64,000 nt of DNA from Aurantimicrobium photophilum (GTDB taxonomy: Bacteria > Actinomycetota > Actinomycetes > Actinomycetales > Microbacteriaceae), in NCBI RefSeq assembly GCF_003194085.1, contig NZ_CP023994.1, positions 1,488,001 to 1,552,000 of the forward strand, read 5' to 3'. Positions within the stretch are counted from its first letter, which is position 1. Every line of letters starts with the position of its first letter. The translations under genes and the position numbers were made by a program. The notes under the pieces were generated by a model. That model was given only the letters and a program-made list of their open reading frames with translations, was not told where the DNA came from and searched no databases. Below, in pieces: positions 18,243 through 27,830 of this stretch.

Positions 18243-18268
18243 CTGTCCCAATAAAGGGGTTCAGTTCA

Positions 18269-18272
18269 ACTG
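18269..18272. repeat. Target-site duplication, right copy (ACTG)
   Basis: Identical to 16838-16841, immediately outside the right IS end. Confidence 0.85.
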
Positions 18273-18294
18273 CCTCAGGGGTCTTCTTGCTCAT
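18273..18294 (-). pseudogene. 5' fragment of the nucleoside permease gene (first codons)
   Basis: On the minus strand the ATG at 18294 overlaps the ATPase stop by 4 bp (ATGA) and reads MSKKTPE before entering the target duplication and the IS. It is the detached start of the permease gene whose remainder is at 15598-16841. Translation through the IS end gives a short, unrelated tail. Confidence 0.85.
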
Positions 18295-19814
18295 GCTGCT
18301 ACTCCTGCAGGTACTTCGCCAGCCATCATCAAACCGAGAACTGCGCGGGGAGTGTCGGCAGGCACGATGCCCACAATGCGTCCCCGATACATCACAACAA
18401 TACGGTCCGCCAGTGCAACAACTTCATCGAGTTCACTCGAGACAACCAATACTGGGATGCCGCTGTCACGGGTCTGAACAATGCGCTTGTGAACAAACTC
18501 AATCGATCCCACGTCAATACCGCGGGTGGGCTGGGCAGCAACAAACAACTTCAAATCACGGCTGAGCTCACGAGCCAACACAATCTTCTGCTGGTTACCA
18601 CCTGAAAGCTGGGAGGCTTTGGAGGTAATGCCCTGAGAACGAACGTCGAACTCTTTCGAGGTTTCCGTCGCAAATTCTGTCAGCGTCTTCAGCTGAAGTG
18701 CACCAGCGCGAACAAATGGTGCTCCTTGTGAGCGGTCAAGCATAAGGTTTTCGGCAATGGTGAAGCTTCCGACAAGTCCATCTTCGGTTCTATCCTCGGG
18801 AACGAAACCAACACCAGCATCAAGAATGTGTCGAACAGACTTGCCCAGAAGCGATTGACCGTCAAGGGAAATAGATCCCGAGACATGGTGAGCCAAGCCC
18901 ATGATTGCTTCAGTGAGTTCTGTTTGCCCGTTTCCTTGAACGCCAGCAATACAGACAATTTCACCCGCACGGATAGTAAAGCTGACATCATTGACGACTG
19001 CCATGCCTGTGGGATCAAGAACCGTCAGTGACTCTACGACAAGAGCATCTGCACCCAGTTTGGCTGGGCCCTTGTCAACCTTGAGTTGAACTGCACGTCC
19101 GACCATCATTTCAGCAAGTTCTGTATTGGTGGCGGTTGGGGATGCTTCACCCACGACCTTGCCCAAGCGGATGACCGTAATGTCGTCAGCGACTTCACGA
19201 ACTTCACGAAGCTTGTGGGTGATGAAGATGATGGCAGTTCCGGAATCACGCAACTGCTTCATGATCACCATGAGTTCATCAGTTTCCTGTGGAGTAAGAA
19301 CAGCGGTGGGCTCGTCAAAGATGAGGACTTGAGCATCACGGGCAAGCGCCTTGATAATTTCCACACGCTGTTGAACGCCAACGGGGAGGTCTCCAACAAG
19401 TGCGTCAGGATCAATATCAAAACCGAAGCGCGCACTGACATCAAGGACAAGTTGGCGGGCGGCTTCAATGTCCAAGCGGCCTCCGCGGGTGGTTTGTTCA
19501 TGGCCAAGCATGACATTCTCGGCCACGGTAAATACAGGGATCAGCATGAAGTGTTGGTGAACCATTCCGATACCGGCCGCCATTGCGTCGCCGGGTCCGG
19601 AGAATTGTTGGACAACTTCGTCCAGAAGGATCTCGCCCTCGTCTGCTTGATACAGACCGAATAGTACGTTCATGAGCGTCGATTTGCCTGCACCATTTTC
19701 ACCTACGAGAGCGTGAATCCTGCCGGGCATTGCAACGAGGCTGATGTGGTCGTTCGCAGTCAGTTGGCCAAAACGCTTGGTGATGTTGCGTAGTTCGAGC
19801 TTCATTGATCTCAC
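18291..19814 (-). CDS. Nucleoside ABC transporter ATP-binding protein (two ABC domains)
   Basis: A 507-residue protein with two tandem ABC domains, as in the NupA/RnsB ATPases of BMP-type nucleoside transporters. Domain 1 has ALVGENGAGKSTLMNVLFG and a Walker B LIFDEPTAVLTPQE. Domain 2 has a divergent Walker A (CIAGVQGNGQTELTEAIMG), LSGGNQQKIVLARELS and the altered LFVAAQPTRGIDVGS in place of a normal Walker B, as is usual in this group. The start is either GTG 19814 or ATG 19805; neither has a strong Shine-Dalgarno. It lies between the lipoprotein gene and the IS-interrupted permease. Confidence 0.93.
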   Translation of the reverse strand: MRSMKLELRNITKRFGQLTANDHISLVAMPGRIHALVGENGAGKSTLMNVLFGLYQADEGEILLDEVVQQFSGPGDAMAAGIGMVHQHFMLIPVFTVAENVMLGHEQTTRGGRLDIEAARQLVLDVSARFGFDIDPDALVGDLPVGVQQRVEIIKALARDAQVLIFDEPTAVLTPQETDELMVIMKQLRDSGTAIIFITHKLREVREVADDITVIRLGKVVGEASPTATNTELAEMMVGRAVQLKVDKGPAKLGADALVVESLTVLDPTGMAVVNDVSFTIRAGEIVCIAGVQGNGQTELTEAIMGLAHHVSGSISLDGQSLLGKSVRHILDAGVGFVPEDRTEDGLVGSFTIAENLMLDRSQGAPFVRAGALQLKTLTEFATETSKEFDVRSQGITSKASQLSGGNQQKIVLARELSRDLKLFVAAQPTRGIDVGSIEFVHKRIVQTRDSGIPVLVVSSELDEVVALADRIVVMYRGRIVGIVPADTPRAVLGLMMAGEVPAGVAA

Positions 19815-19883
19815 AACTTCGTGAAGAGGTAAAGGGTGGTCTTTGATTCTAAATGACCTCTGTGGGAAAGAGGTGGTGAAACA

Positions 19884-19920
19884 GTTTGGGGAGGCACCGC
19901 CGAAGCGGGCCTCCCCAAAC
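19884..19920 (-). terminator. Strong hairpin between the lipoprotein and ATPase genes
   Basis: GTTTGGGGAGGC pairs perfectly with GCCTCCCCAAAC (12 bp) around a 13-base loop. There is no U-run after it in the direction of transcription, so it is more likely a partial terminator or mRNA-stabilising hairpin that raises lipoprotein output relative to the rest of the operon than a full stop. Confidence 0.65.
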
Positions 19921-19930
19921 CTATGGTGAA

Positions 19931-21004
19931 TTACTTAGGAGATGAAGGAGAAACTACTTCAATCGAACCGTCGTTGATTCCCTTGGTGATTGCATCCAGC
20001 TGGCTCTGCAGGTCAGGGTTTACCTTCGATGCGTAGTCGTGGAATGGAGCAAGACCAACACCACCGTTGGCAAGGGTGCCAACAAATGGGGTGTTGTCGA
20101 ACTTACCCTCAGCTGCTGCGATGGTTACGTCAGCGACACCAACACCAACCTGCTTCAGAACAGAAGTAAGGAACATGCTCTTGATTTCAGGAGCGGTGTT
20201 GTATGCGTCGGAGTCAACACCGATCATGGGGATGTCTTTGCCAGAGTCCTTGATTGCCTCAGCTGCGCTCAGGAAGATAGGACCTCCAACGGGGAAGATA
20301 ACGTCAGCGTTCTGGTCGATAAGACCCTGTGCTGCGGTCTTAGCCTCAACACCAGCTGCGAAGCCACCGGTGAATGAACCGGTCTGAGAAGCAACGTCCC
20401 AACCAACAACCTTTACGGAAGCGGAGTTCTGCTCGTTGTAGTAAGCAACACCATCAGCGAAACCATCCATGAAGATGGTGACGGGTGGAATCTGCATACC
20501 ACCGAAGGTTCCAACTACACCAGTGGTGGAGTAGCTAGCTGCGGTGTAACCAGCGAGGAATGCTGCCTGTGCGGTGTCGAAAACGATGGGCTTGACGTTG
20601 TCAGCGGCGATGCTGCTGTCGTCCACGATTGCGAAGTTGACACCAGGGTTAGCAGCTGCTGCTTCCTTGGTTGCGTCTGCAAGCAAGAAACCAACGGTGG
20701 TGATCAGGGTGCAACCCTGGTCAACGAGGCTCTGGATGTTGGGTGCGAAGTCAGTCTCTGCAGCTGACTCGACGGTGATGGGGGTTACACCCAGTTCGTC
20801 AGACGCTGAGGTCAGACCCTCAAAACCTGACTGGTTGAAAGACTTGTCGTCGAATCCACCGGAGTCAGAAACCATACAAGGTAGTGCGAGGCTGCCGCCG
20901 TCGGCTGCTTCGTCTGCGGGTGCGCTTGCGCAACCGGCCAAAAGGGCAACAACACCTAGCGCTGCTGCGCTGCTGATGGCTACCTTACGAGAAAAAATTC
21001 CCAA
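19931..21004 (-). CDS. BMP family nucleoside-binding lipoprotein
   Basis: A 357-residue substrate-binding protein of the basic membrane protein (Med/PnrA) family. The signal peptide ends in the lipobox LLAGC, giving a lipid-anchored surface protein. The mature part shows SDSGGFDDKSFNQSGFEGL, IGVDSDAY and LFVGGPIFLS-like PVGGPIFL segments of the PnrA fold, which binds purine nucleosides. The frame is open upstream to 21082, but the best start is TTG 21004, five bases after a perfect GGAGG, which leaves a normal signal peptide. It heads the transporter operon. Confidence 0.93.
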   Translation of the reverse strand: MGIFSRKVAISSAAALGVVALLAGCASAPADEAADGGSLALPCMVSDSGGFDDKSFNQSGFEGLTSASDELGVTPITVESAAETDFAPNIQSLVDQGCTLITTVGFLLADATKEAAAANPGVNFAIVDDSSIAADNVKPIVFDTAQAAFLAGYTAASYSTTGVVGTFGGMQIPPVTIFMDGFADGVAYYNEQNSASVKVVGWDVASQTGSFTGGFAAGVEAKTAAQGLIDQNADVIFPVGGPIFLSAAEAIKDSGKDIPMIGVDSDAYNTAPEIKSMFLTSVLKQVGVGVADVTIAAAEGKFDNTPFVGTLANGGVGLAPFHDYASKVNPDLQSQLDAITKGINDGSIEVVSPSSPK

Positions 21005-21179
21005 TGTGTCCTCCAAATACGAGTCCCCATACAGGTCGCATGAGGTAGTAACTACGTTACTTGAAACGACGGAAATCGCCACCGATCAGGTTCTTCAGAC
21101 CGGATAAGTTACACAAAAGAAATATAGAGATACGGAATCAGTCGTTTAGGGCCTAACGAACGACGATTTTCTGCTGTTT

Positions 21180-22532
<1,353 letters not shown>

Positions 22533-22535
22533 TCA

Positions 22536-22541
22536 ATTCTA
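22536..22541 (-). promoter_or_regulatory. -10 element of a leaderless argG promoter
   Basis: TAGAAT (5 of 6 to consensus) on the minus strand, then TGAGGC, then ATG at 22529. Confidence 0.55.
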
Positions 22542-22611
22542 GTTGTGCCTACACAACCCCACGTTGTTCGCCTAGCATGGGCTACACCCTCCTCTGAATC
22601 AAGGACCGACG

Positions 22612-23649
22612 ATGCTACCTTCTTCCCTTCCTGCTCCCCGCCTGATTGACCCTGCTTCGGTCACCCCCCTACGTTGGGGAATCATTGGACCGGGTGGGAT
22701 TGCGGAGACCTTTGCGGACTCCGTTCACAAACACACCACCCAGCGCATTGTTGCTGTGGCATCGCAAACTCCCGGCAAGGCAGAGGCTTTTGCCACTCCT
22801 CGTGGTATTCCCCATGCACTCACCTCTTATGACGCACTGGTCAACCACCCAGAGGTGGACGTGGTTTATGTGGCAACCACCCACCAGTTCCACAAAGCGC
22901 ACGCATTACTCGCGATTGCTGCTGGCAAGCATGTTCTGGTTGAGAAGCCATTAGCAACCAACCCGACTGATGCCCAAGAGATCGTTGATGCCGCGAAGGC
23001 AGCAGGCGTTCTTGCCATGGAAGCTATGTGGACTCGTTACATCCCCCAGTCAGAGGTAATGCGTCAAATCTTTGCAGACGGCATCTTGGGAGATATCTCG
23101 TTCGTGTTCTCCGACTTTGGTCAGGACCTGCGTCACGTTCCCCGGTTGATGGATCCCGCTGCTGGTGGTGGGCTTCTTGACCTCGGTATTTACAACTTTG
23201 CTTTCTCTTCATTCGTTCTTGGCAATGCCACCAGCATCAACACCGTGGGGTCGTTGACCTCCACCGGTGTTGACGAAACAACTACCTCCGTCTTGAGTTA
23301 CGACTCTGGCGCCCAGGCAGTTGCCACCGTGACAATGGCTGCCTTCACCCCCACGGCAGCTTCAGTGTCCGGTTCTGCCGGACGCCTCAACATTCACGAA
23401 CCGTTCTTCACTCCCAGTGGATTGACATTGTTCGCTTCAGAGTTCAACCCCACACCAGTTGCCACCTGGCGCGATGAATCCGGTGTTCCGGCTCACGAAG
23501 GATTGAGCTATCAAGCAACAGCGCTCTCGTCATTCTTGGATCAGGGCCTCACGGATTCACCGCTTCGCCCACTTGCTGAGGCTGTCAGCGACAACGCTCT
23601 GATCTACCAGGCACGCCACCAGATTGGTGCCGTGCTGACCGGAGAGTAG
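22612..23649 (+). CDS. Gfo/Idh/MocA family oxidoreductase
   Basis: A 345-residue NAD(P)-dependent dehydrogenase. The N-terminal Rossmann fold starts RWGIIGPGGIAETFADSV; the active-site Lys is in HVLVEKPLATN and the second catalytic region is EAMWTRYIPQ. It resembles the dimeric dihydrodiol/D-xylose dehydrogenase-like subgroup, but the substrate is unknown. AAGGA precedes the ATG by about six bases. It diverges from argG and converges with the ROK repressor, 6 bp apart, next to the xylose genes; a sugar substrate is therefore possible. Confidence 0.88.
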   Translation: MLPSSLPAPRLIDPASVTPLRWGIIGPGGIAETFADSVHKHTTQRIVAVASQTPGKAEAFATPRGIPHALTSYDALVNHPEVDVVYVATTHQFHKAHALLAIAAGKHVLVEKPLATNPTDAQEIVDAAKAAGVLAMEAMWTRYIPQSEVMRQIFADGILGDISFVFSDFGQDLRHVPRLMDPAAGGGLLDLGIYNFAFSSFVLGNATSINTVGSLTSTGVDETTTSVLSYDSGAQAVATVTMAAFTPTAASVSGSAGRLNIHEPFFTPSGLTLFASEFNPTPVATWRDESGVPAHEGLSYQATALSSFLDQGLTDSPLRPLAEAVSDNALIYQARHQIGAVLTGE

Positions 23650-23655
23650 AAGTCT

Positions 23656-24879
23656 CTACTTACCTCGCGCAGGGAAGAGCTGCGTTATCGCAGGCTCTGC
23701 TAGCAAGGGTGCAATTGGCAATCCCGCAGCACCAATCATGAGCAGGTTGGGTCCTAGCTCTGCCGTCTTCACCAGCAAGCGGTCCTGTGGTGCAGTGAGT
23801 GTGCTCCAACGGAAACGACTCAGCAGACGATCGCGGTCATAGGAGTGCAGCACGGCGAGATATCCCGCGATGAGCACAATCTCAGGGTTGAAGATGTTGA
23901 CGTAGTTACCCACGGCAATTGCTAGAGCATCAATCTGGGATTCCAAGAGCTTCTGAACTTTAGTGCTGACAGGCTTAGAGAGAACTTCTTCTAACTGAGC
24001 ATCATCAGCGCTATCGATCTTGAGTGCCGCTAATAGATCGTCGCGCTGCACGAGTGACTCGAGGGTTCCTTGGAGCCCTGAGTAATCCTCACGAGGAGAA
24101 TCAGAAATGCGGACGTGACCAAGTTCACCGGCATAGCCTGCGGCACCTCTGAGCAAGATGCCACCGTGAATCACACCACCACCGATACCACCAGCACCAC
24201 CGAAGAGATAGACAATCTCGCTGAAGCCACGACCAGCACCTAAATCGCGCTCTGCGATGGAGCCGAGGCTGGCGTCATTGTCGATGAAGACGGGAAGACC
24301 AGTTTGCTGGTGAAGCATGCGAGCAAAGGGAACCTCTACCCAGTTGAGGTGCGGTGCTAAGCGAACAACTCCATCTTCCACACGGATCTGTCCAGGGATG
24401 GCAACACCTATTCCAGCTATGCGGAAAGTGGTTGGCATCTTGGCGCGAAGTTCAGCAATGAGTCTGGTTGCCGTCTCGACAGATTCTGTCGGAGTAGGTA
24501 CAGCGGAGTGAGTGTGGCGAACCTTGTCTATGACTTTGCCCGAGAGGGTGACGACCCCCACCGTGGTGGCATCGGTTTCTGGGTTAACCGCGAACACAAC
24601 TACTTCATCAGAAAAAGAAACCATCAGGGAGGGTCGGCCAACGCCCTGGGTTGTGTTCGCTTCAGACTCAATGATGAGCCCAAGTTCTTGTAGTTCTGTA
24701 ACAAGGTCCGAAATGGTGGAGCGGTTCAAACCGGTGCGTTGGGTCAGTGCCGAACGTGACATTGTGCCAAATTGGCGTAGTAGGCGAAGAATTGCCGACA
24801 AATTATGTTGGCGTACTTGTTCCCTGTTACTGCCAACGGTTGAGGCACCACTGTGCGGTTTTGCTGCGGATGGGGTCAT
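23656..24879 (-). CDS. xylR: ROK family transcriptional repressor of the xylose genes (XylR-like)
   Basis: A 407-residue protein with an N-terminal winged helix (around residues 25-75: ILRLLRQFGTMSRSALTQRTGLNRSTISDLV shortened to its SRSALTQRTGLNRST core) and a C-terminal ROK domain (GIGVAIPGQI, FIDNDASLGSIAERDLG, GYAGELGHVRISDSP). The Cys-rich zinc motif that normally follows GELGH in ROK proteins is absent; the segment reads SDSPREDYSGLQGTLES. It is divergent from xylA with operator-like dyads between, so it very probably represses the xyl genes and releases on xylose (inference). Confidence 0.9.
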   Translation of the reverse strand: MTPSAAKPHSGASTVGSNREQVRQHNLSAILRLLRQFGTMSRSALTQRTGLNRSTISDLVTELQELGLIIESEANTTQGVGRPSLMVSFSDEVVVFAVNPETDATTVGVVTLSGKVIDKVRHTHSAVPTPTESVETATRLIAELRAKMPTTFRIAGIGVAIPGQIRVEDGVVRLAPHLNWVEVPFARMLHQQTGLPVFIDNDASLGSIAERDLGAGRGFSEIVYLFGGAGGIGGGVIHGGILLRGAAGYAGELGHVRISDSPREDYSGLQGTLESLVQRDDLLAALKIDSADDAQLEEVLSKPVSTKVQKLLESQIDALAIAVGNYVNIFNPEIVLIAGYLAVLHSYDRDRLLSRFRWSTLTAPQDRLLVKTAELGPNLLMIGAAGLPIAPLLAEPAITQLFPARGK

Positions 24880-24919
24880 CAGCCTTTTCTCTCCGTGTGA
24901 AGTATCTCCAACATATTCT

Positions 24920-24937
24920 GCCCCCTAAACAACAAAT
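24920..24937. promoter_or_regulatory. Half operator-like site near the xylR start
   Basis: CCCCCTAAACAACAAATT repeats one half of the 24990-25008 dyad (CCCTAAGGCAACAAAT). It lies about 40 bp upstream of the xylR start, so it may be an autoregulatory site. Confidence 0.35.
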
Positions 24938-24960
24938 TCGTAACACCGAGTGTTTTCAAG

Positions 24961-24991
24961 TTGACAAAGTAAATAGGTCGGGGTCTATATT
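24961..24991 (+). promoter_or_regulatory. xylA promoter
   Basis: A perfect -35 TTGACA at 24961-24966 with TATATT at 24986-24991 as the best -10 (19-bp spacer; TCTATA at 24984 gives 17). The -10 overlaps the dyad that starts at 24990, which fits repression by blocking polymerase. Confidence 0.55.
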
Positions 24992-25008
24992 GTTCCCTAA
25001 GGCAACAA
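24990..25008. promoter_or_regulatory. Operator-like dyad O1 upstream of xylA
   Basis: TTGTTCCCTAAGGCAACAA is a 19-bp imperfect palindrome (7 of 8 arm positions pair around TAA). A 19-bp sequence of the same design, TTGTTGGATACGGCAACAT, lies upstream of xylF. ROK XylR operators in other bacteria are likewise TTGTT/AACAA dyads. Confidence 0.6.
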
Positions 25009-25042
25009 ATACACAACCCCCCATACTTAAGGACTACCGACA

Positions 25043-26236
25043 ATGTCGTCATTGACTCCCACCCGCGAAGACAAATTCTCATTCGGCCTCTGGACCATCG
25101 GCTGGGCAGCCCAGGATCAGTTCGGTGGACCCACTCGCCACAACCTCGATGTTGTCGAGGCAGTTGAGAAGCTCGCTGAACTCGGCGCTTACGGTCTCAC
25201 CTTCCACGACGACGACCTCTTCCCCTTCGGCAGCACTGACGCAGAGCGCCAGAAGCAGATCGACCGCCTCAAGCAGGCCCTCGCCGACACCGGCATCATC
25301 ATCCCGATGATCACCACCAACTTGTTCAGCCACCCCGTCTTTAAAGACGGTGGCTTCACCAGCAACGACCGTGGCGTTCGCCGCTTCGCGCTGCGTAAGG
25401 CACTGCGCAACTTGGACCTCGCTGCTGAGATGGGTGCAAAGACCTTCGTCATGTGGGGTGGCCGCGAGGGTGCAGAGTACGACAGCGCCAAGGACATCCA
25501 GGGTGCTCTTCAGCGTTACCGCGAAGGCGTCAACCTGATGACGTCCTATGTTAAGGACAAGGGCTACGACATTCGCTTCGCGATCGAGCCCAAGCCCAAC
25601 GAGCCTCGTGGCGACATTCTTCTTCCCACCGTGGGTCACGCCATGGCCTTCATCAACACTCTTGAGCACCCAGACCTCGTGGGCCTGAACCCCGAGGTTG
25701 GCCACGAGCAGATGGCTGGTTTGAACTTCACCGCCGGTATTGCTCAGGCTATCGAGCACGGCAAGCTGTACCACATCGACCTCAACGGCCAGAAGGGCGT
25801 CAAGTTCGACCAGGACCTCGTCTTCGGTCACGGTGACATTCTCAATGCCTTCTCCTTAGTTGATCTGCTGGAGTTCGGCGGTCCCAACGGTGGTCGTTCA
25901 TACAACGGTCCTCGCCACTTCGACTACAAGCCCAGCCGCACAGAGGACTTCAACGGTGTCTGGGACTCAGCAGCAGCCAACATGCGCATGTACCTCTTAC
26001 TCAAGGAACGTGCAGCTGCATTCCGCGCCGACCCCGAGGTCAAGGCTGCTCTTGAAGCTTCGCGCGTTGCTGAGATTCACACCTCCACCTTGGCTCCCGG
26101 CGAGACCTACACCGACCTTCTTGCAGACAATGCGTCCTATGAGAACTTCGATGCAGACTCTTACTTCGATGGCCGCGGCTTTGGCTTCGTCAAGCTCAAC
26201 CAGCTCGCCATTGAACACCTCATGGGCGCCCGCTAA
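25043..26236 (+). CDS. xylA: Xylose isomerase
   Basis: A 397-residue TIM-barrel enzyme converting D-xylose to D-xylulose with two divalent metals. Landmarks are [14 protein letters not shown] (catalytic His), [12 protein letters not shown], the metal ligand Glu in [36 protein letters not shown] and FGHGDI. The length places it in the shorter actinobacterial class I type. AAGGA is present upstream. xylB follows after 3 bp. Confidence 0.97.
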   Translation: MSSLTPTREDKFSFGLWTIGWAAQDQFGGPTRHNLDVVEAVEKLAELGAYGLTFHDDDLFPFGSTDAERQKQIDRLKQALADTGIIIPMITTNLFSHPVFKDGGFTSNDRGVRRFALRKALRNLDLAAEMGAKTFVMWGGREGAEYDSAKDIQGALQRYREGVNLMTSYVKDKGYDIRFAIEPKPNEPRGDILLPTVGHAMAFINTLEHPDLVGLNPEVGHEQMAGLNFTAGIAQAIEHGKLYHIDLNGQKGVKFDQDLVFGHGDILNAFSLVDLLEFGGPNGGRSYNGPRHFDYKPSRTEDFNGVWDSAAANMRMYLLLKERAAAFRADPEVKAALEASRVAEIHTSTLAPGETYTDLLADNASYENFDADSYFDGRGFGFVKLNQLAIEHLMGAR

Positions 26237-26239
26237 ATC

Positions 26240-27652
26240 ATGGCTCTGGTGGCTGGGGTTGATACCTCAACTCAGAGTTGCAAAGTAGTCATCAGAGATG
26301 CCGAGACGGGTGCACTGGTTCGCGAAGGTCGAGCCAGTCACCCGGACGGCACAGAGGTCAACCCTTCACATTGGTGGACTGCTCTTATGGAAGCCATTGC
26401 CCAAGCTGGCGGAATCGACGATGTCGAGGCCATCTCGATTGGTGGGCAGCAACACGGCATGGTGGTCCTCGACTCCGAAGGTCGCGTTATTCGTGACGCC
26501 CTGTTGTGGAATGACACACGTAGTGCTGGTGCAGCATCAGAACTCACCGAACACTTTGGAGCTAATTACTTAGCTCAACTCACCGGGTCAGTGCCCGTAG
26601 CTTCTTTCACATCCACGAAGTTGTTGTGGCTCAAAAACACTGAGCCTGAGAATGCTGCCCGAGTAGCGGCAGTTGCTCTCCCCCACGACTGGCTGACGTG
26701 GCGCTTGGCCGGATACGGTCCCGAAGGTGAAAGTGAAAAGGGACCGGTTCTTGACGCACTGGCCACAGATCGCTCTGACGCCAGTGGCACTGGCTACTTC
26801 AACTCGGCCACGAACTCGTATTGCGACGAAGTCCTCACCTATGCACTCGGACACATTCCTGTTTTACCTCGCATTGTGTTGCCTGGTGAAGAGGTTGGTA
26901 TGACACCTGGTGGCGTGAAGGTCGCCTGCGGCGCTGGTGACAACGCTGCTGCTGCCTTTGGTCTCGGTGCTGCCGAGGGTGATGTGGTGGTCTCACTGGG
27001 GACAAGTGGAACCGTCTTTGCCGTCTCCAGCTCTTCCACTCACGACATCAGCGGAACAATTGCTGGTTTTGCTAGCGCGTCTAACTCGTCGCTGCCTCTT
27101 GTTTGTACTCTCAATGCCGCCCGAGTGATGGACTCCTTTGCCAAGGTTTTGGGAGTTAATCATGATGAGCTGGGGCAGCTTGCTTTGAAAGCAGAGCCTG
27201 GCGCTGGCGGCGTGGTTTTAGTTCCCTACTTCGAAGGCGAACGCACACCCAACCTGCCTGATGCAACAGCTGAGTTGGTCGGATTGACGTTGGCCAACAA
27301 CACCCGCGAGAACATTGCACGTGCTGCAATCGAAGGAATGCTCTGTGGGCTCAATGCAGGACTCGAAGCACTTGCTGATGCGGGTGTTGCCTGTTCACGC
27401 ATCTTCTTGGTCGGTGGCGCAGGAGCAAATCCTGCAGTTCAGGTCATTGCCGGTGAAATCTTTGGTGTTCCTGTGGTGATTGCGGAACCTGGTGAATACG
27501 TGGCGAATGGCGCTGCTCGACAAGCAGCTCAGCTGGTCTTGGGCAGTGCACCTGCGTGGAGTATTGCCACGATCGGCACTGTTTCCTCCCCACAGGCCGT
27601 AAATGTGATCGAAAACTACCGTAAAGCAGCAGCTTTCGCGGCATCACGTTAA
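26240..27652 (+). CDS. xylB: Xylulokinase
   Basis: A 470-residue FGGY-family kinase making D-xylulose-5-phosphate. Landmarks are [15 protein letters not shown] (phosphate loop), [23 protein letters not shown], the catalytic Asp region [14 protein letters not shown] and [15 protein letters not shown]. Length is normal. Only 3 bp separate it from xylA, so the two are co-translated. The product enters the pentose phosphate pathway. Confidence 0.95.
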   Translation: MALVAGVDTSTQSCKVVIRDAETGALVREGRASHPDGTEVNPSHWWTALMEAIAQAGGIDDVEAISIGGQQHGMVVLDSEGRVIRDALLWNDTRSAGAASELTEHFGANYLAQLTGSVPVASFTSTKLLWLKNTEPENAARVAAVALPHDWLTWRLAGYGPEGESEKGPVLDALATDRSDASGTGYFNSATNSYCDEVLTYALGHIPVLPRIVLPGEEVGMTPGGVKVACGAGDNAAAAFGLGAAEGDVVVSLGTSGTVFAVSSSSTHDISGTIAGFASASNSSLPLVCTLNAARVMDSFAKVLGVNHDELGQLALKAEPGAGGVVLVPYFEGERTPNLPDATAELVGLTLANNTRENIARAAIEGMLCGLNAGLEALADAGVACSRIFLVGGAGANPAVQVIAGEIFGVPVVIAEPGEYVANGAARQAAQLVLGSAPAWSIATIGTVSSPQAVNVIENYRKAAAFAASR

Positions 27653-27675
27653 ATCCCTTATTTAGGGTTTGAAAC

Positions 27676-27704
27676 AACAAATATCGCTTTTTCCGCTATT
27701 TGTT
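27676..27704. repeat. Dyad downstream of xylB
   Basis: AACAAATA and TATTTGTT are exact complements 13 bases apart. The arms resemble the AACAA/TTGTT halves of the xyl operators, but the spacing is larger (29 bp overall). It may be a third operator, or a hairpin ending the xylAB transcript. Confidence 0.4.
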
Positions 27705-27737
27705 ACCACTTCGTGACCAAAATAAGTTGTTTCTCAT

Positions 27738-27756
27738 TTGTTGGATACGGCAACAT
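27738..27756. promoter_or_regulatory. Operator-like dyad O2 upstream of xylF
   Basis: TTGTTGGATACGGCAACAT has the same 19-bp length as O1 and shares TTGTT at one end and GGCAACA at the other. It lies 75 bp before the xylF start, consistent with co-regulation of the transporter by the ROK protein. Confidence 0.55.
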
Positions 27757-27830
27757 ATAGGGACAGGGCTCACCGTCGAGCCCGACTCGGAGTTAATCCG
27801 AGAAACCAAGAGAAAATTGAAGGGAGAGAA

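Larger units (their letters stand above)
16842..18268 (+). mobile_element. IS3-family insertion sequence (IS150-like), 1427 bp, apparently intact
   Basis: The ends are imperfect inverted repeats: TGAACTGAACCCC at the left and its exact complement GGGGTTCAGTTCA at the right, then four unpaired bases, then TGGGAC in each. It begins TG and ends CA as expected for the family and is flanked by 4-bp direct repeats ACTG. It holds orfA, an A7 slippery site and orfB with an intact DDE triad. It is inserted into codon 9 of a nucleoside permease gene, with the transposase transcribed opposite to the host operon. Confidence 0.93.

Noticed and set aside
16842-18268. Treating the IS as a decayed remnant
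   Set aside because: Both inverted ends, the target duplication, the A7 shift site and all three DDE residues are present.
25079-25831. A 250-codon open frame on the minus strand inside xylA
   Set aside because: It lies fully within the conserved xylA gene, is Val/Leu-rich low-complexity sequence and matches no recognisable fold. It is a shadow of strong codon bias.
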